64,000 nucleotides of DNA from Aedes albopictus. Its lineage: Eukaryota > Arthropoda > Insecta > Diptera > Culicidae. The stretch's first letter is position 1, and every line of letters starts with the position of its first letter. This document shows positions 32,246-44,487 of the stretch, piece after piece. The position numbers were made by a program, and so were the translations under genes. The notes under the pieces were generated by a model that was not told the origin of the DNA, searched no databases, and saw only the letters and a program-made list of their open reading frames with translations. The stretch covers positions 11,969,329 through 12,033,328 of the forward strand of contig NC_085138.1 in assembly GCF_035046485.1 (NCBI RefSeq). Direction: 5' to 3'.

Positions 32246-33255
32246 TTACCCAGCTTCGAACAGTTCAAAATTCGGCTGTACGCAGTCCCTATCATAATCG
32301 TACATCGCCAAGTAGGCATCACATCCGGAGCAGTATAAATATTCCCGCTTCGGTCTTGGAAAGCAACAGGGTAAACACCAAAAGGGCCAACAGCACATCA
32401 GAAATGACGACCACATCGAGGAGGAGCTTTCGTGTTCCGAGGGAGCCCGCACCACCGGTATCCGACTCCGTCCACATGCCGGGCACTGGATCCTCATGCC
32501 ACCGGGTCGCCAAGTCTCGACCGTCGTCCGGTACGATAGGACCCGTCCGGATCGGAACGATCTCTTCGGTCGATAAGCCCTCTTGTACAAGGTTTTCTTC
32601 TTTCTGGAATCGGTGCGCTGCTCCTTGATCAGTTTTTCCTCCAAAGCGTCCCTGCTGGTCACCGATACATTATCTTCTTCATCGGAACTTGCAGGGGACT
32701 GGCCGACTAACTTGTTCTCAACAGTCACTTCCGTAGATCCAACTGCGCGATCGATCACGTCCCGAACGGTACAATCCTGATGATCATGATGGTCATCTCG
32801 ACTATGATGACCGCCCATCTCCACCATGACCGGCAGATTCTCCATCTCCAGTACAATATCTCCACTTGTGTTACGCCCAGGCCCGGATTAAGGATTGTGG
32901 GGGCCCGGGGCCCGAGGGGATGTGGAGGCCCCTCGGAGAGATGTCCAAAAATGTTTTTCCTTATTTTCAGTACAGTACTTGAGTAATATGAAAAATAAAG
33001 CTAATGTTAGCAACCAAAAATGGTTTTTGTGGGGGCCCCTAAAATGTGGGGGCCCGGGGCCCGGGCCCCCCTGGCCCCCCCTTAGATCCGGCCCTGGTTA
33101 CGCCGACGTTGATGTTTTGACTTCCTCTTACTGCGGAACGAACGCTTCCAATCATGGCGGTGGAAGTCCTGCAGGTGTTCGATCAAATTCCCGGTGTTTT
33201 CCCGATCGAATGGCAACACGGTATCGCAAATGACGCACTGAACACGTGACGACAT
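32246..33255 (-). pseudogene. Zinc-finger plus LITAF-domain protein gene, interrupted by a MITE
   Basis: Minus-strand ATG at 33255 opens 53 codons with a C2H2-like finger (CVICDTVLPF...HLQDFHRH). Then a 219-bp hAT MITE plus the extra 8-bp target copy (227 bp, not a multiple of three) intervenes. Reading resumes in the original frame at 32869, passes a Met at 32845 and ends with TAA at 32246-32248. Without the insertion the protein would be 260 residues. The C-terminus is a LITAF domain: CPACG (181-185 of the full numbering), a hydrophobic Trp/Cys-rich segment (about 204-223) and CSGC (232-235), as in the zinc-binding, membrane-associated endosomal LITAF family. A His/Asp-rich tract (HHSRDDHHDHQD) precedes it. 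From Met 32845 alone a 199-residue LITAF protein could still be made. Removal of the MITE by splicing is possible but not shown. Confidence 0.85.
32878..33096. mobile_element. 219-bp hAT MITE inside the LITAF gene
   Basis: Inverted ends CAGGCCCGGATTAAGG and CCTTAGATCCGGCCCTG are flanked by a perfect 8-bp duplication GTTACGCC (32870-32877 and 33097-33104). The interior has repeated GGGGGCCCGGGGCCCG tracts. 8-bp duplications and CAGGGCCGGA-type ends are standard for hAT elements. Confidence 0.95.
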
Positions 33256-35690
33256 GTGCACATCTTCGGTTTGTTTTGTTTCCGTCGCTGTCGTCGATCG
33301 ACCGCCAAAATCGACCGGCTGTCATTTTCGTTAAATTCGCATAGACTACTATGTGTGTTTTTATTTTGCTGTGCTTATTTACTTATTTTGATTTTTTTAA
33401 GTGTGTTCAAAGCTGAACGCATTTCAGCCAACCATCCTTAATTTATGTTCCAGATCTGCCGCTTATATCGCATTACACGAATAAATTTTGACAACATTTT
33501 TTTATTATTTCTCGGGTCATTTAAGGTGAAACATCAAGAAATCCCATTGCAATTTTGCATAGAGACTTTGAAGGCACAAATCTGACGAACGATGCATCGA
33601 ACCAAGCCGCACTTGTTTATCCTGGCTTTGCTCACTGCCAAATCGAGCGCATTTGTTTGTGAATTTTTAAGATTGGTACTCTTGAAAACGTGAGTAGGGG
33701 GTCTAAGTCGGCCATTGTGGCAGCCATATTTGTATTCTCTGATGTTTCTCCTTAAGGCGCCATTAGACGGTTTGTCGTAATGGTCGTAATGCCAAATATT
33801 TGTCATGGTCCACTGCACGAATTTATGCTGGCCTGCTTACTCTCACCGAAAATTTGACGTTTGAGAGGTGCCGGCATTGTAGTACGACTTTCATCTAAGG
33901 TTGCCTTGATTCACGTTGTGTTGACCATTTGTCGGTTTTGTTTGACCAAATATTTGTCATGAGTAACGAGACACATAAGTTTGTTTTTGACACACAAAAA
34001 AAATATTTCGATGTGTATATAAACTCCCATTTCACGACATTATTAATTAAGTGCACTCTATAAAACATCATAAACTTTGAAAAGATAGCGAAAAACATAC
34101 ATCGGCACGTGGAGGAAGGAAGCAAAAGGATCATCCAGTAGAAATGCATCCGAAACCGGATGACTGCTGGTGCAGCACCCCACTCACATTTCGGCTACCT
34201 GCTTGTTCCCGAAACGATCCCTTCCATCTGTCGGTCGACTCTCCTCGGATCTAGTGAAAAGCGAGATACATAATTGTTTGTCTGCCTAGGATTCCCGCAT
34301 AAAGGACCTCCGGAGAATGTGGCACGAAGGAGACGCCTTGCACAACAGCTGTTTCTGGTTTTTAGACGAACGCGTCAGATGCATTTGGAACATGTGTGTG
34401 AAGAATTGAAGAGGGTAGGCATATAGATTTTTTTCTTCGGCGCCTTGGTCACACGTGTGTAAACTAATAGATTGGAATAGGCCCATGCATGCTAAAATTG
34501 TTTTTCTCAGCAAAAGAATAGCTACACACTTCGAAAAAATCTCGTAATTTTATGTCATTCTACGCCGACATATGACAGCGAGCAAAATGACACAAATTTG
34601 TGTACGATTTTATTTTTACATGATGCTTTCTAGTGCCAAATCGCGTAAAATTACAGCCTGCCAAATATTTGCATACATAACCTCAATTATTGCATCATCC
34701 ATTCAAAACTTTGCCTGCATTCCCTTACATTTTGTCATTCGGTTATAGAATAAAGATTGGTTCAAAGTTTTATTTCATCAAATGAATTTTATTTACAATG
34801 CACTCAATCACTATAGAAATTGTGTATCGATCACAATTAATCCACGCAATGCACTCTGTAGAAGCAGTGAAACCATGCTAGGAGATGTGAGTTGAGATAC
34901 GCGATTGCACTTCTACTCCGTAGATTGTTCCGGTGAATATTCCGTGAATCGGCCCTCGGTTCACGACAGCTGGGATGACGTGTTGAAGTCCTAACGCTGG
35001 ATTCGCAGCTTGTACTTAGTACTGGATGCACAGGAATCATATTTTTGTCACAAAATGAATAATTTTCCACCGTATCCTGATCTCAGCGCGCAAAGCTGCA
35101 GTTGTAAACAACTTTGACAGTTCGTCACAGCGCAGAACAAGTTTATGTCTCCGTTCATGTAAAATTATGCCGTTTGGAACTGAATAATGAATCAAGTGTT
35201 TTATTTTAAATTTTTACTCATGAAAACCTGTGCCTGAAATCCCAGAATTTTTCAATTAATTCGCGTTCACGTCATTTGCGGCAGAAAAATAAGTAGCATT
35301 TTGTTTTATGTCGCCACTTATTACGTCAGGTTATTCGTTTGCGTCTACTTTAAAATTGAGAATTTCTTAGTGTGTAGGCATGCTCAGAGTAGAGCCAATT
35401 AATGATACCAAGGATAACAAGACCACTGAATTTCTGCAGGAATTTGCTTAGCATTTTATTCGGGTACTCATCCAGTAACTTTGTCAAGGATATAACTACA
35501 GATTTGCTTAATAATTTTCTGAAATCAACCTGAGCCCTTTTTCTGTGATTTGTTTAATTACTTGTTTCGGAGTTTGCTCTAGATATTCCCGTGGAAATGT
35601 TTGATGCAGATACGCCGATGATTATTACATGGCTCGTTACACTATTGAAGAATGTGCTACATCCACACCCAATGGCGTAATCCTCGCAAG
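33256..35690. other. Upstream flank of the LITAF gene, mostly unassigned
   Basis: The first ~150 bp probably include the 5' leader of the minus-strand gene (GACGACAGCGACGG on that strand). A half copy of the 132-bp hairpin MITE is at about 33809-33880. No other exon or repeat end was recognised up to the minisatellite at 35.7 kb. Confidence 0.4.
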
Positions 35691-37080
35691 AATCCCGGGA
35701 ATATTATCCGAAGAAATCCTGTGTCATGAATACTTCTGAGAGAAATGCTAGTAGGAAGGACCCCAGAAGAAATCCCTGGAGGATTTTCCGGGAGAAAATC
35801 TTGGAGGAACCCCGGAATGATATCCGGAAGAAATCCCTACAGAACTCGCTGAAAGATGGAATTCCAGCAGATAATCCGGTAGGATTCGCTGATGAAATCC
35901 CAGGGGACATCTCGAGAGGCATCCCGAAAGGAATCCCAGAAAGGATCCTTGATTAAATTATTGAAAGAATTTAGGGAAAATTCCGGAGGAATACTGAGAT
36001 AAATTCCCAAAAGAAAACCGGGAATAATCAATGAAGGAATCATGGGAGATATTTCTGAAGGAATCCCTGAAAGGATTCAGGAAGAATCTCTATGGGAATT
36101 CCTAAAAAAGTTTTGAAAGGGATACCTAAAAAGAATGCTAGAAGAAATCCAGGGAGAAATAAATGAAGGTATCTCGAAATTTATAAACGAATACCGGAAG
36201 AAATCATTGAAAGAATTTCTGAATGAGTCTCGAGACGAATTTGTAAAGGTAACGTGGGAGAAATCAGTGAGGAATTAATGAAGGAACCCGGGAGAAAAAC
36301 CCGAAACAAAAGTCAGTAGAAATCCCTGATCAAATTTCGAGAGGAATCCCGAGAGAAATCTATGAATGAATTCTGGAAGGAATTCATAGATGATTTTTTG
36401 ACATAATCTTGGGGAAATCCTTGAAGGAAATTAAGGAGAAATCCCTAAAAACCCGAGAAAGACCAATGAATGAATCCTGTGAAAAACCTGAGGAAGAGTC
36501 TCTGCAGAAACCCAGAGTTATCATTTGAGAAATCAATGGAGAAAACTCTGAAAATAATCAAGAGGAGTTCCTACATGAACCGTGGAAAGAATATATAAAA
36601 GAATACCAGAAGAAGTATCCAGACAAATCCCTTGAGGAATCTCGAGGGAAAACAATGAAGAAATTTAGAAAATAATCTCGGGAGAAATAAGAAAAATCAC
36701 CGGAAGAATATTTTTAAAAAATCCCTGAATGTATCTTGAATGCAATTCTTAAAAGAATCCTGGTAAAACTAAATGACGAAATCCTAGGAGGCATCAATTT
36801 TGGGTGGAGTTTTTAAAGGAAGTACGATAGAAATCCCTGAAGGAGTTCCGGGAGAAAACTTAGAAAGTACCCTGGAGAAAATCTTCATGGCATTTCAATA
36901 ATAACCCGTGAAAGAACTTGTAAGGAATCCCGGAAAACATCAATGAAGGAATCACGTGATGAATCAGTAAAATAATTCCGGCGGAAAACAATGAAGGAAT
37001 CTCAAAGGGAATTCCGGAAAGAGTCCCGAGTAGAAACCTTGAACGAATCCTTGAAGGAACCCCAATCCAAGGTGTCAGGC
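35690..37080. repeat. GGAATCCC-type minisatellite block
   Basis: Long degenerate array of AAGAAATCCCTGGAGGAATT-like units, about 20-30 bp each, with no stable period. It resumes at 37680-37850 after an unrelated stretch. Open frames at 35704-35956 are repeat by-products. Confidence 0.85.
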
Positions 37081-37680
37081 GACCCGTGCTGAGAGATGAA
37101 TGGTTGAGGGGGTTAAAAACATGCTCGATCTTTAACGGAGCCCGTAACGTGGATAGATCACCTTTTTGGGTTGCGTTACGAAGTAAGATCTACCCAAACT
37201 GAACCCTGGTGACATCCAACTTGTTAAACTAGGGTAATGCGTTTTGGTAATAAGGATTCATAGTACACAGAATTTGTTACTAGTGACAGTTTCTAAAATT
37301 GCCTTACGAAAAATTAAAGACTCGGTTTGCCCACTTGATGTAAGAAAAACAAACATGCCTAGCGTATCTAATTGCGTAATAACCTACAAAGGACTGCTAA
37401 GTACTGGTGATACAAGAATTCCCATTACCAAACACATTCTCTAATTTGACAGCGTTTTGCAACTAGTTTAAAGTCCCGGGTTTTTCTATGTTGTCCTGGG
37501 ACTAAACTAGAAGTATGGATGGGGCCAGAGTTTCAATGCATGGACAAATATCAGATCTACCGTTTTGTTTTTCTCAGAAATTAAATCGATTATCGACATA
37601 CACTAAATACTAAGGATACGGGTATTGCCACAAAAGATCTAAATACTGGTCGCAGTGGCTCATCCGAACAGAAAAAAATA
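37081..37680. other. Insert of unknown type within the minisatellite
   Basis: About 600 bp unlike the surrounding array, starting near GTGTCAGGCGACCCGTGCTG and ending near GAACAGAAAAAAATATACTG. It contains a short inverted pair, AACTAGTTTAAAGTCCCGGG / CCTGGGACTAAACTAG, at 37459-37512. No terminal repeats or target duplication were found. Confidence 0.4.
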
Positions 37681-38182
37681 TACTGAGGAATCCCTTATGC
37701 AGAATAATCGGTGAAAGAATACCGGAAGGAATCCGGGTGAAATTCCTGAATGAATTCAGGTGGAAATCAATGAAGGAATCTCAATGAAGAAACGCTTGAC
37801 AAAATCCTGGAGGAATCCCTGAAGGAAACGCAGGAGAAATTATCCCGACTCAAGTCGATCTCGACTCAAGTCGAGTCAAGTACAAGACACTGAAGACGAC
37901 CTTACAGTTGAGGTCGAAATACGTACAGTGTATCAAACAATTGTCCGTACAGCAAATTTTTTGTCAAAATAATTTTTCATTCAAATGTTAATAACTTTTT
38001 TATGCGTCAATCAGACACGCTGAAGTTTTGACCAATCATGAATCATATATAAAAGCTCCATTGGTAAAATTTTGAGCGAGATCGAATAAGTTTTCTGAAA
38101 GTTATAGAACTTTTAGTAAAACTTACAAGACTTTTGAACACATTTTTAAAACATTATATCTCAATATGTACTCGATGAATTT

Positions 38183-39760
38183 TTGCCTTTCTCGTACACC
38201 AAGGTGTACCGAAAGGCTATATGTTCACTCCAAAAACGAAAATTTGATAGAGCCCCCGGAGGGGTCAAGTGTTATATACCAATCGACTCAGCTCGACGAG
38301 TTGAGATGATGTCTGTGTGTATGTATGTGTGTGTGTGTGTATGTATGTGTGTGTGTGTGTATGTGTACAAAAAGGTCACCTCATTTTTAGATAGTAAATA
38401 TGAACCGATTTCAACGACCGATGGTTCATTCGACGGGGTACATTGTCCCATTGTTTCCTATTGAAAATGGTTCAGATCGGTCCAGCCGTTCCGGAGTTAT
38501 GGCCATTTAGGTGTTCCGGACCGGTACCCCAGGAAGGAGCCAGGTATGAAAATGCAACAAACCCATGCATGCGACCCATCAAACCACGGCATTTTCGATT
38601 ATCTGATGAACGGGAAGTAGGAAAATAGTCTCTGACTATATCTGAACCGGTTGTGTTCCGGAACCGGTTCCGGGTGTCCCGCCGGAAGTGGCCTAATAAG
38701 AAAGTGAACATAACCCATGCATGCGACACGTCAAATAGCGGCTTTTTCGATAACCAGTTGAATGGTAAGCAGGAAAATAAATTCAGACCATGTTTGAACC
38801 GGTAGTGTTCCGGAACCGGTTCCAGATGTCCTGCCGGAAGTGGCCAATTAAAAAAGTGTACCAAACCCAGGCATGCGACACATCAAAGAGCGGCTTTTTC
38901 GATAACCAGATGAACGGTAAGCATTAAAATAGTTTAAAACCTCGTTTGAACCAGTAGTGTTCCGGAACCGGTTCCAGATGTCCTGCCGGAAGTGGCCAAT
39001 TAAAAAAGTGAACCAATCCCAGGCATGCGACACATCAAAGAGCGGCTTTTTCGATAACCAGATGAACGGTAAGCAGGAAAATAGTTTCAGACCATGTTTG
39101 ATCCGGTAGTGTTCCGGAACCGGTTCCAGATGTCCAGCCGGAAGTGGCCAATTAAAAAAGTGTACCAAACCCAGGCATGCGACACATCAAAGAGTAGCTT
39201 TTTCGATAACCAGATGAACGGTAAGCAGGAAAATAGTTTCACACTATATTTGATCCGGTTGTGTTCCAGAACCGGTTCCGGATGTCCTGCCGGAAGTGAC
39301 CAATTAAAAAAGTGTACCAGGCAAGTGAACCAAACCCAGACATGCGACACATCAAAGAGCAGCTTTTTCGTTGACCAGGTGAACGGTAAGCAAGAAAATA
39401 GTTTCAGATACATGAACTCATTGTATTCTGGAACCGGTTCCGGATGTCCTGCCGGAAGTGGCCAATTAAAAAGGTGAACCAAACCCAGGCATGTCACACA
39501 TCGAAGAGCGGCTTTCTCGATAACCAGATGAACGGTAAGCAGGAAAATAATTTCATACCATATCTAAACCGGTTGTGTTCCGGAACCGGTTCCAGGTGTC
39601 CCGTCGGAAGTGACCAATTAAAAAACTAAACCAAACCCATGCATGCGAAACAACAAATCATCAAAAATGTTCGTTAACCGATAAACGGGCAGCAAGAAAA
39701 TAGTCTCTGACCACACTTAAGATTACCGGCAGTGTTGCAGAATCAGGATTGGATCCATTG
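38183..39760 (+). repeat. GTACACCAAGGTGTAC leader with 152-bp satellite array
   Basis: A leader (38183-38510) holds the palindrome GTACACCAAGGTGTAC, ACTCAGCTCGACGAGTTGAG and a GT/ATGT microsatellite. It is followed by about eight tandem units. GCCGGAAGTGG landmarks at 38681, 38833, 38985, 39137, 39289, 39451 and 39603 give a 152-bp period, with one 162-bp unit carrying a short internal repeat. Each unit contains the palindromic GTTCCGGAACCGGTTCC. As 152 is not a multiple of three, the repeated open frames are not protein. Confidence 0.9.
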
Positions 39761-40709
39761 CTGAAATTACGCAGGTAAACAAACTCGATGCAAGCGATTA
39801 ATATGTGTAAAAGAACAAAATCTTGATAAAAATTTAAGCGATCTTGTCAAACTACATTATTTTAGATTCCTGAGGCGTCATTATACAGTAGAATGGATCA
39901 ACGTTGTATGGAAAAATTTAAATTTTATAGCACCAATCCCCTTTTGCATCTAAAATTACTGCGAACAATTTTGGTGCAACTGGTTGAGTCCTCGCACTCT
40001 GTAACACGGTTGAAATTTAATTGGGCTTTAATAGGGGAAATTTCGCTTGCATGCACTTTTTTTTTTGTCAAATTTTACATGAATCTTATAACTAATGATA
40101 ATAAAATATAGGCTAAAGTGCGCAGAAAAAAAAATTGCCGAAATGTCTTGATAATGATCGGCATCCAGTGCTAGTGAAGGTGGTCAAGCAGTCAACTGAG
40201 AGATTTGATATTTTTCAGCTCGGCCTACACGTTTAACATAGCGTCGAAATATGAGCCATCAATAAGTTTCCAAATTCAATTATGGCTTTGATAAAATTCT
40301 TGCTTTTCTGAATAAGGCTGACACAAATTTCGATTTTCTCTTAAGTCCAGAGGGGTCTCCCTTGGAAATTTTGCGGAATTCAACATTTTGAAGAAGTGCA
40401 CAAATAAATAAACCAATACATTTTTCAATTTAAAAGTGAATTTAGAGTCTTCCGGAAGTTTTTTTTTATCAAAACCGAAGAGCGGTTTGCTTAATTTTTT
40501 AAGATTTTTTTCATCAAATACATTTATTATTTATCCACTCCATCCCACATTGACGAGTCAACGAGCACAGTGACAAAAGAAGAAAATGGGATTTATTCCG
40601 TTCTAGAGTATTCTCAGGATTCAGGAACACTTCGGCTTATGTCCGGAAAAAATGTTGAGTACATATTCGACGAGAAAGGCACTATCACCACTAGGTGGAT
40701 TAATCTAGG

Positions 40710-41143
40710 TTTTTCAATTTTTTTTTGTGTTACATCTTATACCTAAGGCTTTCATATGCAGCCATGTTTGGGGTTTTATATTCACTAGAAAAAATATGAA
40801 AAATGTGCGTATGTAGTTGACGATGTTTTAAAATTTATCATATTTTGCACATATTATCTGCCAAACGTTTTCCACCAATAAAAGTGCATTAACTGATCAA
40901 AAAACCCATTGGACCTACTCTTCATATGTAGTTTAGTAGGTCCTGTTTAAAAATATATCGTTAAGAGAGTTTAAAATAGTTGAAAACACTTGGCACTTTT
41001 ATTGATCAAAATATGATAAATTTCCAAATAACACTCTGAACATATACAGATTTTTCATATTTTTTGTAGTGAATATAAAACCTTAAACGAAGCTGCATAT
41101 GAAAGCCTTAGGTATAAGCTGTAACACGAAAAATATTGAAAAA
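40710..41143. repeat. 434-bp palindrome adjoining the right terminal repeat
   Basis: TTTTTCAATTT...GTGTTACATCTTATACC at the left pairs with GGTATAAGCTGTAACAC...AAAAA at the right; the inner arms share GAAAGCCTTAGGTATAAG. The centre is near 40925. It is probably a separate MITE nested in the transposon. Confidence 0.75.
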
Positions 41144-41401
41144 GTTTCATCAAGTACATATTGAGATATAATGTTTTGAAAATGTATTCAAAAATGTTAT
41201 AAGTTTCACTAAAAGTTCTATAACTTTAGGAAAACTTATTCGATCTTGCTCAAAATTTTTCCAATGGAGCTTTAATATATGGGTTATAATTGGTCAAAAT
41301 TTCAACGTTTTTGATTGACTTATAAAAAAATTATAATCATCTAAATGAAAAATTATTTTGACCAAAACCTTGCTGTACGGACAATTGTTTGATACACTGT
41401 A

Positions 41402-42814
41402 TCTGTCAAAGGATGCAAATTCTTAGTGGAATTCAAAGGAACCGTACTTAACCCGATTTTCTTTTATTTTAAATTTCTGCAATTTATTAAAACATATTTG
41501 TTCAGAATTACGTATACTTGGTTTCAGCTAAACTTTCTTTTTCTTTTCCTCGCCAAGTGAACAGGATATGAGGCGTAGCCGCGTGCAGACGTGTTTTGAT
41601 TTGCTCGTCGCGTTTCTTTCGCGTTCGCTATTTTTTTTTTGTGATTCTGCTGACGGTTTGGCTGGTGCTACGCCATCCGGATAGCTTCCGCGTGTGAAAG
41701 AGTGCTTGTTTTGTGAGAATTTTAATAGTGAGGAATGAATTGATGGAATTCGAAAAAAATAATAATTACCAAATGAATTGTGCGATAGCGGGGGTTTACA
41801 AAGATTGTGTGTGTTTGAATGCCGCTCACGATGCCGCTGCTTAAGTAGTTAGGGTTAGGAAACGGTGCTAAAATTCGTTTCGAGAGTGTAGGAATGTGCT
41901 GTTTATTTCGCGTTTTCACGGCGCTACGGTGCAATGGCGCTACGCCTTCCAGTAGCTTTCCATTGTAAAGTTTTTTTAAAGCCACTATGACTGCAGTTTT
42001 GTTTCGTGTTTTTTTTTACGTAATGTGGCTATTAAACTACCGCCATACCATTAGTGATTCGCGAGGGATTACAGAATCATCCCGTGTGGCTTAACATTCA
42101 TAATTTCGTGGGAGCTAAAGTGACGTGTGTTCAAATGATGACTGACTGCAAGCGCAACGGTGGCGAGACGAGGAGGAGGCCTGAAGACGTTGACATGGTG
42201 ATGGCAGCGCTACCTTGGTTTGCATGGATTCCGGTGAGAATGTTCTGATTACTTTTACTACAACAAAATGAACTAAATACGCGCCAGTTTCAAAGATTTT
42301 CTTTGAATCAGGAAGTGTGTTTGCATTATCATTATCCAAATGATAACGGTAATGTACACATGCGGGGCTTATTGTAAGTGGAAGTGACTTCTAAATGGAC
42401 GTGTCTCTCCAGCCATTCTGAAATGGGTCTCTGAATCTGCAATAGAGCTATCACCTTCTAACTCCCGGACTAAAGCTTTTTGCAATAACATCAAAATCAT
42501 ATTGCAGAAAACTTTCTTCCATAATACCACTGCCGGACAGTGGGGGTTAGTTGGATCACACACACACAACTTTCTTTTTTTCATTCCCGCATTAGGGAGA
42601 ATTTAGTGGAAATTAAGCTGCGTCCAATAAGCGGAGCTTTTGTGGCGTGACCTAACATTGACTGAGAATATTTATAATCATTGATTGGTGATCATTTTTA
42701 AAAGTGTGAAAAACAAGATATAAGTTAGAATTTACGTATGGAAGAAAAGCATAAAGAATCTTTATTCTTATCATCATTTTAGAACATTGTTGCAAGACAG
42801 TGCTAAACCATTTA
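41402..42814. other. Unassigned stretch with possible exon-like sequence
   Basis: 41570-42250 is less AT-rich and includes a 64-codon frame at 42054-42248 that ends near a donor-like CCG|GTGAGA (about 42232). The encoded peptide has no recognisable motif and no conserved second copy, so a gene is not called. Confidence 0.3.
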
Positions 42815-43865
42815 TAGTAGTTTACGCAACAAGGTGCAGAATGAGGATTTTTACAGCACGAGTCGTACATTTATCCAACATGGCTTGCCGAGTTGGATAA
42901 TTACGACGAGTGCTGTAAAAATCGAGTTCTGCACCGAGTTGCGTACAACGTTTTTTGCAATTTCATAAAATACCGCTTGAGGATAGTTTTTAACAAAAAT
43001 TTTCCATCAAACTGAACACTGATATTCATAGCCATGTTTAACCCTAAAAGGGATACCTTCAAGGCCTCAGTTTCGTCACCTCGCTGAGTGTGTTCCATCA
43101 AAGACGAGCTCTGAAAAGCGCCTGGGGTCCAATGGACCCAATGGTATCCCTTTTAGGATTAAGAAAGTCTGATCATAGCAGGTTATATTGTGCAGTTGTC
43201 ACAACATTTCAAAACTGCGTCTAGAAATCATCAAGAAGTTGCTCAAAACTGAAAACAGTGCTGTAATGGTTCATTACGCAACGAAAACCAGTGCTGTAAT
43301 GAACTATTACAGCACTGCTAATTTGGTGTGGGAAAGTAGGCTTTTTCCTGTCAAATTTGCGTGAGGTAAAACAGCCTATTACGATGAGAAATTGCAAAAT
43401 AGTAGTTTACGCAACAAGGTGCAGAATGAAGATTTTTACAGTACGAGTTGTACATTTATCCAAAGAGGCTTGCCGAGTTGGATAATTACGACGAGTGCTG
43501 TAAAAATCGAGTTCTGCATCAAGATGCGTACAACGTTTTTTGAAATTTCATAAATTACCACTTGAGGATAGTTTTTAGCAAAACTTGTTCATCAAACTGT
43601 ACACTGATGTTCATAGCCATGTTTAAGAAAGTCTGATCATAGCAGGTTACACTGTGCAGTTGTCTCAAATTTTTCAACCTGCGTCCAGAAAGCATCAAGA
43701 AGTTGATCAAATCTGAAAACAGTGCTGTAATGGTTCATTACGCAACGCAAATCAGTGCTGTAATAAACCATTACTGCACTGCTAATTTGATGTGGGAAAG
43801 TAGGCCTTTTTCTGACAGATTTGCGTGAGGTAAAACAGCCTATTACGATGAGAAATTGCAAAAAA
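42815..43865. repeat. Tandem duplication of a ~465-bp unit
   Basis: Unit 1 (42815-43399) and unit 2 (43400-43865) both begin TAGTAGTTTACGCAACAAGG and end GATGAGAAATTGCAAAA. Unit 1 is longer only because of the 117-bp TTAA element at 43042. Each unit has a hairpin around ACAGCACGAGTCGTACATTT and TACGACGAGTGCTGT, and several CAGTGCTGTAATG / CATTACAGCACTG inverted words. Confidence 0.85.
43042..43158. mobile_element. 117-bp piggyBac-like MITE
   Basis: CCCTAAAAGGGATACC and GGTATCCCTTTTAGGA are inverted ends, with TTAA on both sides (43038-43041 and 43159-43162). Unit 2 of the tandem duplication has the empty site CATGTTTAAGAAAG near 43620. Confidence 0.92.
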
Positions 43866-44179
43866 ATATTTTCAACACTGTAATCGTTCATAAGTATGGT
43901 TTATTGAGGAAAAGTATTAGTATTTATTAGTTAAATGCATAATTTTTGAGTGGTTTTTTTACACATTGTTCCAATTTTTACGTAAAAAGAGAGGTGGGTG
44001 TTGCATACTCGAAAAATGTTCACTTTGAAAAACCTGGAAAAGTTGAAAAATCATACCGGGAAAAAGACGGGAATTCCAAAACTAAAATTGAGTGGCCACC
44101 CTGGCTTAATAGTAGTCACCATTGTGCACAACCACTTCCAAATATTTTTTCGAATAATGTATTCCACTTCGATAAATTT

Positions 44180-44487
44180 AAGTACGAAAATATAAGAGAT
44201 ACGAGTTTGCCGTCTTCGACAAAAATGTGGAATATTATAAGTATGAAAAGTGTTCGCAACAAAGTATTTCGTAAAAATCAACCAATCAAAACATATTGCA
44301 AGAAAACCGTTTCTTCTAAGGAAATTCGACCACGAACTAAAATCCCTTAGAAGAAACGGGTTTCTTCCTATATGTTTTTATTGGTTATTTTTTTCGGAAT
44401 ACTTTGTACTGAACACTTTTCATACTTATATTATCACATATTTTTGTCGAAGACGACAAACTCGTATCTCTTATATTTTCGTACTTA
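44180..44487. repeat. 308-bp palindrome
   Basis: AAGTACGAAAATATAAGAGA at the left mirrors TCTCTTATATTTTCGTACTT at the right; the arms are about 130 bp and centred near 44330. The outer sequence (43950-44180) has no partner. Probably part of a decayed fold-back element. Confidence 0.7.

Larger units (their letters stand above)
37926..41399. mobile_element. 3.47-kb TA-flanked transposon with ~255-bp terminal inverted repeats
   Basis: The left arm (37926-38180) starts CAGTGTATCAAACAATTGTC, and the right arm (41144-41399) mirrors it, ending GTTTGATACACTG. TA flanks both sides (37924-37925 and 41400-41401). The flanks join to CGAAATACG-TA-TCTGTCAAAGG, which matches the uninterrupted dispersed sequence at 25466-25560. 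TA duplication fits the Tc1/mariner superfamily. No transposase was found. The cargo is a 152-bp satellite, about 0.9 kb of unassigned sequence and a 434-bp palindrome. Confidence 0.85.

Noticed and set aside
38472..39497. Overlapping 106-136-codon minus-strand frames with repeated HFNWPLPAGH-like text
   Set aside because: Products of the 152-bp satellite; the period is not a multiple of three, so the reading changes frame between units.
38510..39760. CRISPR-like array
   Set aside because: Units are 152-bp tandem repeats without unique spacers, and the genome is eukaryotic.
42054..42248. 64-codon exon ending near GTGAGA
   Set aside because: No recognisable peptide, no second copy and no supporting promoter; kept only as an unassigned stretch.
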